NCBI GenBank assembly: GCA_030448225.1
Contig: JAUJNJ010000038.1
Span: 1-47,787 of the forward strand
Source of the DNA: Phycisphaerae bacterium
Lineage (GTDB): Bacteria; Planctomycetota; Phycisphaerae; Tepidisphaerales; Tepidisphaeraceae
Length of the DNA: 47,787 nucleotides
Reading direction: 5' to 3'
The notes below the pieces were generated by a model. That model saw only the letters and a list, made by a program, of their open reading frames with translations. It had not been told where the DNA came from and searched no databases. How positions within the stretch are numbered: position 1 is the stretch's first letter; each line of letters starts with the position of its first letter. Made by a program: the position numbers and the translations under genes. Positions 8,354 through 17,966 of this stretch are shown here, piece after piece.

Positions 8354-10335
8354 GATCGCGGCGGCGGCGCGGCCGATCGTCGCGACGGTCGCCCGCGGCT
8401 CCGGCCGCGCCGGACGTGTGGTCGCGGCCGCCCCGGCCGGGCCCGTCGCGGGCCGCGCGCTTCACCCGCACGGCGAGATTCGCGTCCGGATCGCCCGTCA
8501 GGATCGTCAGGAAATGGCTTTGCGGATCGACGCCGAGGTCCGCGCCGTCGCGACGATCGCGCGGCTCTCCGGCCAACAGTTCCTCCGAAGATTCCCCCGT
8601 TCCGTCGCCCGCCGCTGGCAGAACCGCCCGTACCGCGTACAGCTTGCCAGCGGCCGGTCGTTGTCGGACAGCGCCGGAGGAACGCGTCGCGGTCGGCGGG
8701 CGTGAACCGGTCGCGCGGCTCCTCCCGCTCGGCGATCCGCTCGAGGAAGTAGAGCAGCTCGTAGCTCGGCTCCATGTCGGCCGGCAGGCTGCGTGATCAA
8801 CTCGGCGAGGAGGTCGAGGTCGTCGGCGGCGTGGAAGTTCCCGTCGCCGCGCGACAAGCGCGATCTTGAAGATCGCCGTGTACGGGTTGATCATCCCCGC
8901 CCGCTGCTCCGGCCGGCCCGGCAGCTTGGCGTCGAGCCCGGGAGGCGGACCATCACCTCGCGGACGAACGCCTTCCTCAGCGGCTCGAACTCCCCGAGCC
9001 CGCGCGCGTCGAATACGCGCGGACGCCGAGGCTGCCGGTCGCGTAGTAACACAGGTCGCTCCCCTCGCTCCGCGTCACGCGGCGGTTGCACGAGGAACTC
9101 GCAGTGCCGGAGCGACCGCTTCCAATCCGTCATCGACTGCGCGACGAGGTCGTCCCAGCCAGGCTCCTTCTCCAGCGCCCGCTTGTAATCGGGCCAGATC
9201 GGGTAGTTCAGCGGGTTCCGGTTGTGGCGGGTGTACTCGCGGACCAGGCGGACGCGGCTGCTCGTCCGCTCCGGGCCTGATCAGCAGCGCGGCCTCGCGC
9301 AAGCGCGGCGGCGCGCTCCGAACTCGCCGAGTTGCCCGAACGCGTCGGCCCGGCGGGTCAGCAGGTCGAACTGGGCGGCCGGGTCGAGGGGCGGCCGGGC
9401 GGCCTTGCCGGCAGCGAGCGGCGCGAGGTCGCGGGCGAACAGGGCGAGCAGGTACGGCCCCGCGTCGTCGAGGGCATGGGCTCTGAGACGCGGTCGACGC
9501 GCACGCCGCCCGCGTCGCGGGCGCGGAGCGTGACGCGGACCGAGTGGCCGCCGTCGCCCGTGCGGTCGGTGCGGTATTCCCCCTCGACGAACAACGGCAC
9601 CGGGCGGTCCGCCCGCGCGCCGCCGGCGACGTCGCGCTCGGCGGCGATCGCGCGGGCCTCGTCGACGGCGACGAGCGCCACCCCGGGCAACTGCCGGTAG
9701 GCGGCGCGCAGGACCTCGGCGTAGTCGGACTGGAGGAACGTGCGGTCGAGCGTGAGGTCGCGGCTGACGAAGTCGGGGACAGCCGCGACGTACCGGACGC
9801 CGTCGCGGAAGCGGGCGACGGTGGCGCGGACGTCGTCGGCCACCGCCTTCGCCAGCCGCTCGACCGGCGCGCGCCCGCGGCCGAGCCGAACGACTGCGCG
9901 CCAAGGCTGACGCCGAGGCCGGTGTCGACGACGGTCAGGGGCGCAGCTTGCCGTCCTTGAGGTGGACGAGCGCGAGGAGCCGGGCGCCGAGGATCTCGCC
10001 GACGCGGGCGCGGTCGGCCGCCGCGGGGCCGGCGGCGAGCATCTTCTGGACCGCCGCCTCGCCGGCCGCCGCCTCGACGCGGTCGCGCTCGACGAGGGCG
10101 AGGCCGGCGTCGCCGGACAGGAGCGACACGGCCACGTCGGCACGCCGGTCTGCCGAGCGGCGGTCGTGCTCAACACCGCCAGGCGGACCGGTTCCGCGGC
10201 CGGCGCGGCGGCGGCTGACATGAGCAGAAGGCCGAGGACGGCGCACGCGCCGACGACGCGGGCACGGCGGCACGCGACGCACCCGGCGACGCCGGCGAGC
10301 CCGCCCGTCCTACATTCGCGGCTGAACGTGGTCAC
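8354..10335 (-). pseudogene. N-terminal and middle part of a large secreted CsgG-like protein, many frameshifts
   Basis: Reading across frames gives one protein. A GTG at 10335 starts a signal peptide (ARVVGACAVLGLLLMSAAAA), followed by EPVRLAVLSTTAARQTG, VAVSLLSGDAGLALVERDRV and ILGARLLALVHLKDGKL, the layout of CsgG-type lipoprotein-assembly domains. Next come YVAAVPDFVSRDLTLDRT and LFVEGEYRTDRTGDGGHSVR, then a helical region with LDPAAQFDLLTRRADAFG, REAALLIRP, MTDWKRSLRHCEFLVQPP and MINPYTAIFKIALVARR, then HFLTILTGDPDANLAVRVKR. It runs on into the propeller at 7259-8353. At least seven single-base shifts separate these pieces. Either the gene is decayed or the consensus is poor here; the preserved residues in every piece argue for recent or technical damage. 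The CsgG comparison is inference. Confidence 0.55.
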
Positions 10336-10375
10336 GCATCCCCGCCGTGATGCTTCCTCTCCGCCTGCTACTTGT

Positions 10376-11331
10376 TCAACTCCGACTCGGCGCGCCCGGC
10401 TCCGGCGTCGGGGCCGGCGAATCCGGCGAAGGGGCCGGCTCGGGCGCGTCGGGCGCAGCGGCATCCGGCACGGGGGCGTCGGGGGTCGGCGCGGATTCGT
10501 CAGCGCGCGCGGCGTCGGGCGTCGATGCGTCCGGCGTCGATGCGTCGGGCTGCGCCGATGCGTCCGGCGTCGGGGCACCGGCGTCGGGCGCGGGCTCGAC
10601 CGGCGGGCTCGACCGGGCGCGGGCTCGACCGGGGCGGGCTCGACCGGCGCGGGCGTCGGGGCCGGGGCGTCGGTCGCGGGAGCGTCGGACGGGGGGCGTC
10701 CGGCGCGGGCGGCGGGTTGTTACCGCCGGCGTCGGTGCCGGTCCCGGGGCCGGCGTCGGGGGCGGCGTTGTTGCTGCTGTCGCGGAGGGCGGCGTCAGCC
10801 GGCACGGTGCAGCCTTCGGTCGGGCGCCCCGACTGTGCCGCGCGGGTCGGCCGCCGGTTCGCCCGTGCCGAGGTCCCCGGTGGGCGCGTCGTCGGCGGTG
10901 GCGTTGGCGGGGCCGACGAGGAACGGCTCGGACACCGGCTCGGCGTCCGACGGCGGCAGCGGCGGGACGGCCGTGTACGTCGGCTCGAACTGCACGCCAT
11001 GGTACGTCGTCTCCGTGCCGGGCGGCGCGAAGATGTACGACACCGGCAGGTAGAACGCGTTGCCGACGAACGCCAGCGGCTGCATCAGCCCGTTGAGGAT
11101 CGGCACCCCGGTGTCCTGCGCCTTGAGCGGCGCGCGGTTCGGGCTGCCGACGGTGTCGCCGTTGCCGTAGTACGCGACGCTCCGGTCCCAGTCGCGGCGC
11201 TGCATCGCCTCGTCGATCACCAGCGGCGACGGGTCGGCCGGCGGCTCGGCCTGGCGGGCGCAGCCGGCGACGGCGCCGGCGAAGATGGCGGACGCGAGGC
11301 AGGACAGTTTCACGGTCTGGTTCAGCTTCAT
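10376..11331 (-). CDS. lipoprotein with long Pro/Asp/Ala tail, frameshifted
   Basis: The N-terminal part (10797-11331) reads MKLNQTVKLSCLASAIFAG then AVAGC, a lipobox, so the protein is a lipid-anchored envelope protein. Conserved-looking segments follow (MQRRDWDRSVAYYGNGDT, NGLMQPLAFVGNAFYLPVSY, FAPPGTETTYHGVQFEPTY) which I recognise only as a planctomycete-type lipoprotein of unknown function. Frame changes near 10830 and near a G-run at 10690 lead into a low-complexity tail of PAPVEP and PDAST repeats that ends at a TGA at 10376. The shifts fall in extreme G/C repeats and may be sequencing errors. The next gene starts 41 bases downstream, so the two are probably co-transcribed. Confidence 0.6.
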
Positions 11332-11483
11332 CGTGTCACCGAGAGAGAGAGAAAACGATCATCAGGGTCCGACGCCCGGCAGGGCCTACGCCCCGCACAT
11401 CATAAGCGTCACGGACCAATCCGGCGGCCACGTTCCCCGCCGCGGGCCATCGCCGGGGTGCCGCCGTCCGTGCCGCGCGCGCG

Positions 11484-11753
11484 TCATCTGCGGGTCATCC
11501 TGAACAAGGCGTTACCAACCACGGGCACCCACATGCCGATCAAGTTCAGCACGAAAAACGAAGCGGCGGCCCAGCCCAGGACGGTGCGCAACCCCGGCTC
11601 GGCGCTCGAGTCCCGCAGCGCCAGGACGCAGACGGCGATCACGACGACGGACAGGACGCTCAGGAAGACGCGATTGGGCCGCTTGTGCGGGGGCACGGGG
11701 TCCTGCGGAGCGCCCGTCGCGTCAGCCGGCTTAGCATGATGGCCGTCCCGCAT
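11484..11753 (-). CDS. small two-helix membrane protein
   Basis: The product has 89 residues. After a polar 28-residue N-terminus come two hydrophobic segments, VFLSVLSVVVIAVCVLAL and VLGWAAASFFVLNLIGMW, and then a basic end (FRMTRR). It is an inner-membrane protein by topology. No family is recognised. The start lies 12 bases after the stop of the upstream lipoprotein gene, so the two form an operon-like pair. The helices are well formed and there is no competing gene, which makes the gene real despite its size. Confidence 0.6.
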   Translation of the reverse strand: MRDGHHAKPADATGAPQDPVPPHKRPNRVFLSVLSVVVIAVCVLALRDSSAEPGLRTVLGWAAASFFVLNLIGMWVPVVGNALFRMTRR

Positions 11754-11765
11754 GACACCACCGGT

Positions 11766-12020
11766 TCACGGGTCGAGCAGGTGGTCGACGTCGCGTTTCA
11801 ATCCGCGGCGGTCGAGGTCCCCGGTTCCGCCACCGCTGATGTTCGACTTCTCGCTCGTCTTCCAGGGCGAGTAGTTGAACGGGTCCTTCATCGCCGCGTC
11901 CTGCCGGTCGACCGCCGACGCCGGCCGCGACGTCGGCTGCGTGGTCGCCGCCGGCTTCTTGGCGCACGAGGCGCAAACGATCATCACGACGACGCCGCAC
12001 GTCCGCGCCGCCCGCGTCAT
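11766..12020 (-). CDS. small lipoprotein
   Basis: The product has 84 residues. MTRAARTCGVVVMIVCASC is a short signal ending in a lipobox (CAS-C), so Cys19 is the likely lipid-modified residue. The rest is soluble and ends SNISGGGTGDLDRRGLKRDV followed by DHLLDP, which has the look of a conserved small planctomycete protein; the function is unknown. An in-frame ATG at 12056 would add 12 residues before the signal and is less likely because the signal would be unusually long. Neither start has a good Shine-Dalgarno. It is the first gene of the minus-strand envelope run ending at 7259. Confidence 0.6.
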   Translation of the reverse strand: MTRAARTCGVVVMIVCASCAKKPAATTQPTSRPASAVDRQDAAMKDPFNYSPWKTSEKSNISGGGTGDLDRRGLKRDVDHLLDP

Positions 12021-12069
12021 GATCGATCCGAGCGATGTATTCGCTTCTGCCTTCATCCGTCCGCCTGCT

Positions 12070-12097
12070 GGCTACTGACTACTGGCTACTGACTACT
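12070..12097. repeat. 14-nt tandem duplication GGCTACTGACTACT
   Basis: Two perfect adjacent copies of GGCTACTGACTACT lie between guaB (stop at 12116) and the lipoprotein gene. No inverted partner arm is seen, so this looks like a single arm of the long-hairpin class described in the findings. Confidence 0.7.
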
Positions 12098-12115
12098 CCG
12101 ACTGCCCCCCCGACG

Positions 12116-13672
12116 CTACTGCTTCTCCCCCGCGAACTCCACACTGTAGTTCGGCGATTCGCGGGTGATCGCGATGTCGTGCGGGTGGCTCTCGGCCATG
12201 CTCGCGGCCGACACGCGGCAGAAGCGGGCGTTCTTGCGCAGCTCCTCGATGTTCTTCGTCCCGCAATAACCCATGCCCGCCCGCAGCCCGCCGACGAGTT
12301 GGTAGACGAAGTCGCCGAGCGGCCCGCGGTACGGCACGCGGCCTTCCACGCCCTCGGGCACGAGCTTGCTGGTGACCTTCGTGCCGCCCTGGCCGTAGCG
12401 GTCGGCCGAGCCCTGCACCATCGCGCCGAGGCTGCCCATGCCGCGGTACGACTTGTACCGCCGGCCGGAGTGGATGATCGTCTCGCCGGGCGACTCGTCG
12501 AGGCCGGCGAACAGGCTGCCCATCATCGCGCAGCTCGCGCCGGCGGCGATCGCCTTAGTGATGTCGCCGCTGTGTCGGATGCCGCCGTCGGCGATCACCG
12601 GCACGCCCGCGGCTTCGGCGACGCCGACGGCGTTGAAGATCGCGGTCACCTGCGGCACGCCGACGCCGCTGATGATGCGCGTCGTGCAGATCGCGCCCGG
12701 GCCGATCCCGACCTTCACCGCGTCGACGCCGGCCTCGATCAGGTCGCGGGCGCCCTCGGCGGTCGCCACGTTACCGGCGATCACCTGAATGTCCCAGTTT
12801 CGCTTGATCTCCCTGACAGTCTCCAGGACGTTCTTGCTGTGCCCGTGGGCCGTGTCGACGACGACCACGTCCACCTCGGCGCGGATCAGCGCCTCGACGC
12901 GGGCGAAGTCCTTCACGCCGGTCGCCGCCCCCACCCGCAGCCGACCGCGCTTGTCCTTACAGGCGGCCGGGTACTGGTGCATCTTGTCGATGTCGCGCAT
13001 CGTGATCAGCCCGGCGAGGCGGCTGTCGCGGTCGACGAGCAGGAGCTTCTCGACCTTCGCCTTGTAGAGGATGCGCTCGGCCTCCTCCAGCGACGTGTTC
13101 TCGGGCGCGACGACGAGGTTGTCGCGCGTCATCACCTCGCCGACGCGGCGGTTGTCGTCCTCCTGGAACTTCAGGTCGCGGCGGGTCATGATCCCGACGA
13201 GCCGGGCCGGCTTGGGGTTGCTGCCGTTGCCGCCGACGGTGCTGGCGCGGCGCCGCGGGAACTCCTCGCCGCCCGCCAGCACGTCCGCGCCCTCGACGAT
13301 CGGGATGCCGCTGACGTTGTACTCGCGCATCACGCGGCGGGCCATGCCGACCGTGGCGGTGGGCGGGAGCGTGATCGGGTCGACGATCACGCCGTTCTCG
13401 CTCCGCTTCACCTTCTCCACCTCGCGGGCCTGGTTCTCGACCGACAGGTTCTTGTGGACGATCCCGATGCCCCCCTCCTGCGCCAGCGCGATCGCCAGGG
13501 CCGCCTCGGTGACGGTGTCCATCGGCGCGCTGATCAGCGGGATGTGCAGCTCGATGTTGCGGGTGAGCCGGGTGTGCGTGTCGGCGTCGGAGGGGATGAA
13601 GTCGCTGCGCGCGGGGATCAGCAGGACGTCGTCGAACGGGACGCCGTCGTGCAGGATCTTCGGGTGTTCCAT
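12116..13672 (-). CDS. guaB: IMP dehydrogenase GuaB
   Basis: GuaB oxidises IMP to XMP with NAD+, the committed step of GMP synthesis. The product has 518 residues. The barrel starts with [22 protein letters not shown] carries the catalytic Cys329, [11 protein letters not shown] is the phosphate-binding loop, and [10 protein letters not shown] followed by the RYGQGG flap completes the site. Two CBS domains occupy roughly residues 95-235. Residues 130-156 ([19 protein letters not shown] and on) are an extra loop inside the first CBS domain that most bacterial enzymes lack. The ATG at 13672 has no Shine-Dalgarno; a TTGACA-N17-TATCCC promoter ends six bases upstream of it, so the message is probably leaderless. 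Confidence 0.95.
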   Translation of the reverse strand: MEHPKILHDGVPFDDVLLIPARSDFIPSDADTHTRLTRNIELHIPLISAPMDTVTEAALAIALAQEGGIGIVHKNLSVENQAREVEKVKRSENGVIVDPITLPPTATVGMARRVMREYNVSGIPIVEGADVLAGGEEFPRRRASTVGGNGSNPKPARLVGIMTRRDLKFQEDDNRRVGEVMTRDNLVVAPENTSLEEAERILYKAKVEKLLLVDRDSRLAGLITMRDIDKMHQYPAACKDKRGRLRVGAATGVKDFARVEALIRAEVDVVVVDTAHGHSKNVLETVREIKRNWDIQVIAGNVATAEGARDLIEAGVDAVKVGIGPGAICTTRIISGVGVPQVTAIFNAVGVAEAAGVPVIADGGIRHSGDITKAIAAGASCAMMGSLFAGLDESPGETIIHSGRRYKSYRGMGSLGAMVQGSADRYGQGGTKVTSKLVPEGVEGRVPYRGPLGDFVYQLVGGLRAGMGYCGTKNIEELRKNARFCRVSAASMAESHPHDIAITRESPNYSVEFAGEKQ

Positions 13673-13678
13673 GTGACA

Positions 13679-13707
13679 GGGATAAAGCGTTCCGGGCCCG
13701 CTGTCAA
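13679..13707 (-). promoter_or_regulatory. sigma70-type promoter of guaB, leaderless
   Basis: On the minus strand TTGACA (13702-13707), a 17-base spacer and TATCCC (13679-13684) precede the guaB ATG at 13672 by six bases. Transcription would start at or next to the start codon. The absence of a ribosome-binding site fits. Confidence 0.65.
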
Positions 13708-13730
13708 GCGCGGACAAGGCATCCGCTCCC

Positions 13731-13758
13731 GTTTAGCCACCGCTCTAAGAGCGGTGCG
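13731..13758 (+). repeat. 28-nt REP-like element, GTTTAGCC family, copy 1
   Basis: The head is GTTTAGCC, the hairpin CCGCTCTAAGAGCGG and the tail TGCG. It faces an inverted copy at 13812-13839, giving a two-element unit like a BIME. It matches 28344-28371, with compensating changes in the stem. Confidence 0.75.
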
Positions 13759-13811
13759 TTTTCCAACGCGTCAAACGACGGTCGCAATGCACGCGCACCA
13801 CCGACGACGGA

Positions 13812-13839
13812 CGCGCCGCTCTGCGAGCGACGGCTAAAC
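13812..13839 (-). repeat. 28-nt REP-like element, GTTTAGCC family, copy 2 (inverted)
   Basis: Read on the minus strand, the head GTTTAGCC is followed by GTCGCTCGCAGAGCGGC and tail GCG. It is the partner of 13731-13758. The pair lies between the divergent guaB and sugar dehydrogenase genes. Confidence 0.75.
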
Positions 13840-14028
13840 CGAGTGGGTCGGTTGGAAGGTTCCCACCCACGTCTCAACTTTTCCCTGATGTGCCTTCGTT
13901 TAGGCTTTACACGCGCCGACGACCTTGTGACGATGTTCGTTGCCCGCGACCTGTCGGGCGGGCAGGTTCGCGGCGCCTTGCAAGTCGTACCTCCGGGGGC
14001 TTCGCCACATCCGGGTTTTGGGGAGAAG

Positions 14029-17000
14029 ATGTACAGCAGCAACTCACGCGGCGACGGCGCCGCCATCGGCTCGTCCGGTCGGGAACGTTCCCTCATCGAG
14101 CGCCTCGAGTCGCGACTCCTGTTCGCGACGGTCCCGAGCGGGTTCGTCGACACGCGCGTCACCGGCAACCTCGACGTCCCCACCGCGATCGAGGCCGCCC
14201 CGGACGGGCGCGTCTTCGTGACCGAGAAGGACGGGCGGGTGCGCATCGTGAAGAACGGCGCGCTCCTGCCGACGCCGTTCGTCTCGCTGAGCGGCGTGAG
14301 TACGACCGGCGAGCGCGGGCTGGTCGGCATCACGTTCGACCCGAACTTCGCGACGAACAAGTACGTCTACCTCAACTACACCGCCACCTCGCCGGTCGTC
14401 CACAACCGGGTCATGCGCGTGACGGCCAACGGCGACGTGGCGGTCGCCGGGAGCGAGACGACGATCTTCGACCTCCCCTCCACCGGCGACGCGCGGTTCC
14501 ACATGGCCGGCGCGATCCACTTCGGCCCCGACGGGAAGTTGTACGTCGCCGTCGGCGACCACGAGAGCCTGTCGTCGCCGCAGAGCCTGTCGAGCCTCAA
14601 GGGCAAGATCCTGCGCCTCAACGCCAGCGGGTCGATCCCGTCGGACAACCCGTTCTACAGCTCCGCCAGCGGCAACAACCGCGCGATCTGGGCCTACGGC
14701 CTGCGCAACCCCTACACGACCGCCTTCCAGAAAGGCACCGGCCGGTTCTACATCAACGACGTGGGCGCGGGCGATTGGGAGGAGATCAACGCGGGCAAGG
14801 CGGGCGCGAACTACGGGTGGTCGATCAAGGAGGGGATGACGAGCGACACGCGCTTCACGAACCCCGTCTACACCTACAGCCATAGCGTCGGGCAGTCGAT
14901 CATCGGCGGCGCGTTCTACACCGGCGTCGCGCAGCAGTTCCCGTCGCAGTACAAGGACAAGTACTTCTTCGCCGATTACGTCGGCAACTGGGTGCGCACG
15001 TTCGACCCGTCGACGAAAGCCGTCGGCACGTTCGCGACGGGCCTGCGCAGCCCGACCGGGCTGACCGTGAGCCCCGACGGCAGCATCTGGTACATCTCGC
15101 GCGGCGCGGGGTCGGGGCAGACGGCCGACGACATCGGCTCGATCAACCGCATCCGGTACACGCTGTCGCAGGGGCCGCAGATCACCGACGAACCCGACGA
15201 CGTTCGCGCCCGCGCCGGCGACGAGGTGACGTTCGCCGTGAGCGCGACCGGCCCGGGCACGCTCCGCTACCAGTGGCAGCGCAACGGGATCGACATCGCC
15301 GGCGCCACCGCCCGCACCTACACCCGCACCGCGGCCGCGGGCGACGACGGGGCGGCGTTCCGCGTGATCGTGTCGAACGAGTTCGGCGGCGCGACGAGCC
15401 GGGGCGCGGTGCTCGTCGTCGGCGTCGGCGACGCGCCGACGGCGACGATCGTCACCCCCGCGGCGGGCGCGACCTCCGCCGGCGGGCAGGCATTCCAGTT
15501 CTCCGGCACCGCCGCCGACGCCGAGGACGGCACGCTCGGCGCCGCAGCCTTCAGTTGGCGCGTCGACTTCCACCACGAGGCGCACACCCACCCGTTCGTC
15601 GCGACGACGCGCGGCGTGACCGGCGGGTCGTTCACCATCCCCACCACCGGCGAGACGTCGGCCAACGTCTTCTACCGCGTCCACCTCACCGTCACGGACT
15701 CAGAAGGACTGACCGCCAGCACGTACCGCGACGTCGTCCCGCGCAAGGCCACGGTCACGCTCGACACCGAGCCGGCCGGCCTGTCGCTGCGGCTGGATGG
15801 GAAGTCCGTCGTCGCCCCGGCCGCGGTGGAAGGCGTGATCGGCATCGGCCGCACGCTCGAGGCGCCGGCGTCGCAGGTGCTGAACGGCGTGGCCTACGAG
15901 TTCGCCGGCTGGTCGGACGGCGCGACCGCCGCCACCCGCACGTTCGCGTTCCCGGCCGAGCCGACGAGCTACGTCGCCACCTACCGCGCGACGTCGGTCG
16001 TCTACCTGAGCGACCTCACGCCGGCCGGCACGCCGATCAACGGCAAGGGCCCGATCGAGCGCGACCGCGCCAACGGCGGCAGCGCCGCCGGCGACGGCAC
16101 GCCGCTGAAGCTCGCCGGCGTCACCTACGAAAAGGGGATCGGCACCTGGGCCGAGTCCACGATCGTCTACGACCTCGGCGGGCGGTACTCGCGCTTCCTC
16201 GCGGACGTGGGGATCGACGACGTCGTCGGCAGCGGCGGCACCGTCGTCTTCCGCGTCTACGCGAACGACGTGAAGATCTACGACAGCGGCAAGCGCACCG
16301 GCAGCAGCCCGACGCGGTCGCTCGACCTCGACGTGACGGGCAAGTCCACGCTGAAACTCCGCGTCACGAACTACGACGGGAACATCACCGGCGACAGCGC
16401 CGACTGGGCCGCGGCCCGCCTGATTGCGGCCAGCCCGCCCGTCGCCCCGCCCGCCCCGGCCGACCTGCGCGCGGCGGCCGTCTCGTCGAGCCAGATCGAC
16501 CTCTCGTGGTCCGCGCCGGCCGGCGCCGCCGTCACCGGCTACCGAGTCGAGCGCTCGACCGCGGGCGGGCCGTTCGCCGAGGGGGGCACGCTCGCGGGGT
16601 CCGCGCGGTCGTTCGCCAACACACGGCTGGCGGCGTCGACGGCGGACGCCGACCCGGGCGGCGCGCGCAACGCCGGCCGCCCATCGCCCGCCGCCGAGGC
16701 GTCGGCGATGACCCGCGCCGCGGCGGCGACGTCCCAGGCCGAGGACGCGGCTGCTGTCGGGCCCGACCGTCACCGCGCACAAGTCCGGGTACACCGGCAC
16801 GGGGTTCGCCGACTTCGTCACGTCCACCGGCGAGTTCGTCGAGTGGGACGTGACCGCCGCCACTGCCGGCACCTACCGGCTCGACTTCCGCTACGCCCTC
16901 GGCGTCACGCCCGCGCGCACGCTCGACCTGCGCGTCAACGGCACGACCCGCGCGCCGCGTTCTCGTTCGCGCCGACCGGCAGTTGGACGACGTGGCGGAC

Positions 17001-17100
17001 CGCGTCCATCGACGTGACGCTCGCGGCGGGCGCGAACAAGATTCGCCTCACCACCACGGGGACGAACGGGCCGAACCTCGACTCGCTGATCGTGCGTTGA
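14029..17100 (+). CDS. secreted PQQ-type glucose/sorbosone dehydrogenase with carbohydrate-binding domains
   Basis: The product has about 1023 residues. Residues 21-33 (SLIERLESRLLFA) match the LEPR-like N-terminal motif of planctomycete surface proteins. Residues of about 36-380 form a six-bladed glucose/sorbosone dehydrogenase with HMAGAIHFGPDGKLYV (likely catalytic His), WAYGLRNPYT and AGANYGW. An Ig-like domain, a PKD-like domain and an InlB-like segment follow. Next are an NPCBM-type domain (about 656-800, VVYLSDLTPAGTPINGKGP), a fibronectin type III domain (about 804-870), and a CBM6/35-like end reading SGYTGTGFADFV in an alternative frame and INDV-type strands to the stop. A pair of shifts near 16750 and 16955 puts the middle of the last domain out of frame; they cancel, so sequencing error is likely. 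The ATG follows GGGGAGAAG. It probably oxidises sugars released at the cell surface. Confidence 0.85.
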   Translation: MYSSNSRGDGAAIGSSGRERSLIERLESRLLFATVPSGFVDTRVTGNLDVPTAIEAAPDGRVFVTEKDGRVRIVKNGALLPTPFVSLSGVSTTGERGLVGITFDPNFATNKYVYLNYTATSPVVHNRVMRVTANGDVAVAGSETTIFDLPSTGDARFHMAGAIHFGPDGKLYVAVGDHESLSSPQSLSSLKGKILRLNASGSIPSDNPFYSSASGNNRAIWAYGLRNPYTTAFQKGTGRFYINDVGAGDWEEINAGKAGANYGWSIKEGMTSDTRFTNPVYTYSHSVGQSIIGGAFYTGVAQQFPSQYKDKYFFADYVGNWVRTFDPSTKAVGTFATGLRSPTGLTVSPDGSIWYISRGAGSGQTADDIGSINRIRYTLSQGPQITDEPDDVRARAGDEVTFAVSATGPGTLRYQWQRNGIDIAGATARTYTRTAAAGDDGAAFRVIVSNEFGGATSRGAVLVVGVGDAPTATIVTPAAGATSAGGQAFQFSGTAADAEDGTLGAAAFSWRVDFHHEAHTHPFVATTRGVTGGSFTIPTTGETSANVFYRVHLTVTDSEGLTASTYRDVVPRKATVTLDTEPAGLSLRLDGKSVVAPAAVEGVIGIGRTLEAPASQVLNGVAYEFAGWSDGATAATRTFAFPAEPTSYVATYRATSVVYLSDLTPAGTPINGKGPIERDRANGGSAAGDGTPLKLAGVTYEKGIGTWAESTIVYDLGGRYSRFLADVGIDDVVGSGGTVVFRVYANDVKIYDSGKRTGSSPTRSLDLDVTGKSTLKLRVTNYDGNITGDSADWAAARLIAASPPVAPPAPADLRAAAVSSSQIDLSWSAPAGAAVTGYRVERSTAGGPFAEGGTLAGSARSFANTRLAASTADADPGGARNAGRPSPAAEASAMTRAAAATSQAEDAAAVGPDRHRAQVRVHRHGVRRLRHVHRRVRRVGRDRRHCRHLPARLPLRPRRHARAHARPARQRHDPRAAFSFAPTGSWTTWRTASIDVTLAAGANKIRLTTTGTNGPNLDSLIVR

Positions 17101-17119
17101 CGCTCGAAGATCGAGCGTC
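17099..17119 (+). terminator. hairpin overlapping the dehydrogenase stop codon
   Basis: GACGCTCGA, loop AGA, TCGAGCGTC form a perfect nine-base-pair stem that begins inside the TGA stop (17098-17100). There is no T-tract. It is probably a transcript end or stabiliser. Confidence 0.5.
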
Positions 17120-17235
17120 GATGGCCGGTACTTCGGCGTCGCACCGGGGGGTGCGGCGTCTTGGCAACGTTGACAATTCCCGCGCGACTCGCGACCCTTT
17201 CCGCGCAGGGGACACTCAGGGGAGTTAATAACACG

Positions 17236-17618
17236 ATGGCTACGATTCTGATCGTCGATGACAATCTCGACGCCTGCCGGCCGCGCGCGGCTGCTGAAGC
17301 ACGTGGGGCACAAGGGGGTCTGCCTCGGCAGCGGCGAGGAGGCGATCGTTTACCTTCGCGAGCAGGTGCCCGACCTGATGCTGCTCGACGTGATGATGCC
17401 GGGGATGGACGGCCTGGAGGTCCTGCGACACGTGCGGACCGAGACGCGCACGTCGGGCCTGCCGGTCGTGTTGTTCAGCCGCCGTGTCCGACCCGCAGTT
17501 CCGCGAGCACGCGATGAGCAAGGGCGCGACCGATTACTGGGTGAAGGCGTCGATGGACTACGCGCAGATCCAGGAGCGCGTGAACCACCTCGTTCGCCAC
17601 GCCGCCCCGAGCGTCTGA
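17236..17618 (+). CDS. single-domain response regulator receiver (CheY-like), frameshifted
   Basis: Read across two shifts the product is about 126 residues, the length of a lone receiver domain. The segments are MATILIVDDNLDA (acidic pocket DD), RLLKHVGHKGVCLGSGEEAI, VPDLMLLDVMMPGMDGLEVL with the phospho-acceptor Asp, LPVVLFS, and FREHAMSKGATDYWVKASMD with the conserved Lys. Shifts occur near 17275 and 17480. All key residues survive, so the gene is probably intact in the organism. GGGGAG precedes the ATG, and a TTGACA at 17170-17175 is a possible -35. No histidine kinase is nearby, so its partner is unknown. Confidence 0.75.
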
Positions 17619-17797
17619 CGCACGCTCGCGCGCCGAGGGTTTCTCCCCAGCTTGATGACCCGCAGCTTTTCGCGGCGGCTCCGCCGACACGGATTTCGCT
17701 ACGCGCATCGGGCGCTCGACGAGCGCGCGCGTGACACGATCCGGTTCCCCGACGAATCCCGCACCGCGTCGCGCGACGCTACCCCATGGCGGCTTCC

Positions 17798-17945
17798 TCT
17801 AACAGCTTCTAAAAGTACCGGTCTGCGAGACATGTCATCCTGCGCAGCAAAGGATCTCCCGCAATTCTCGCGAGAGCCGCGGGAGATCCTTTGCTGCGCT
17901 CGGGATGACACACCACCGCGAACCAGTGCTTTTAGAAGCTCTAAC
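17798..17945. mobile_element. 135-bp MITE-like element with hexamer target repeat
   Basis: The element at 17805-17939 has terminal inverted repeats GCTTCTAAAAGTACCGGT and ACCAGTGCTTTTAGAAGC (16 of 18 matching). It is flanked by the direct hexamer TCTAAC at 17798-17803 and 17940-17945, with one extra A on the left. Inside is a long hairpin from 17833 to 17910: TGTCATCC, CAGCAAAGGATCTCCC against GGGAGATCCTTTGCTG, GGATGACA. It encodes nothing. The class of element, with the GGATGACA end, also appears as fragments at 381-396 and 4697-4802. No transposase is in the window. Confidence 0.6.
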
Positions 17946-17966
17946 GCAGTGGAGACTTCAGCACCC

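Noticed and set aside
17170..17198. TTGACA promoter for the receiver gene
   Set aside because: The -35 is perfect but no acceptable -10 occurs at 16-18 bases.
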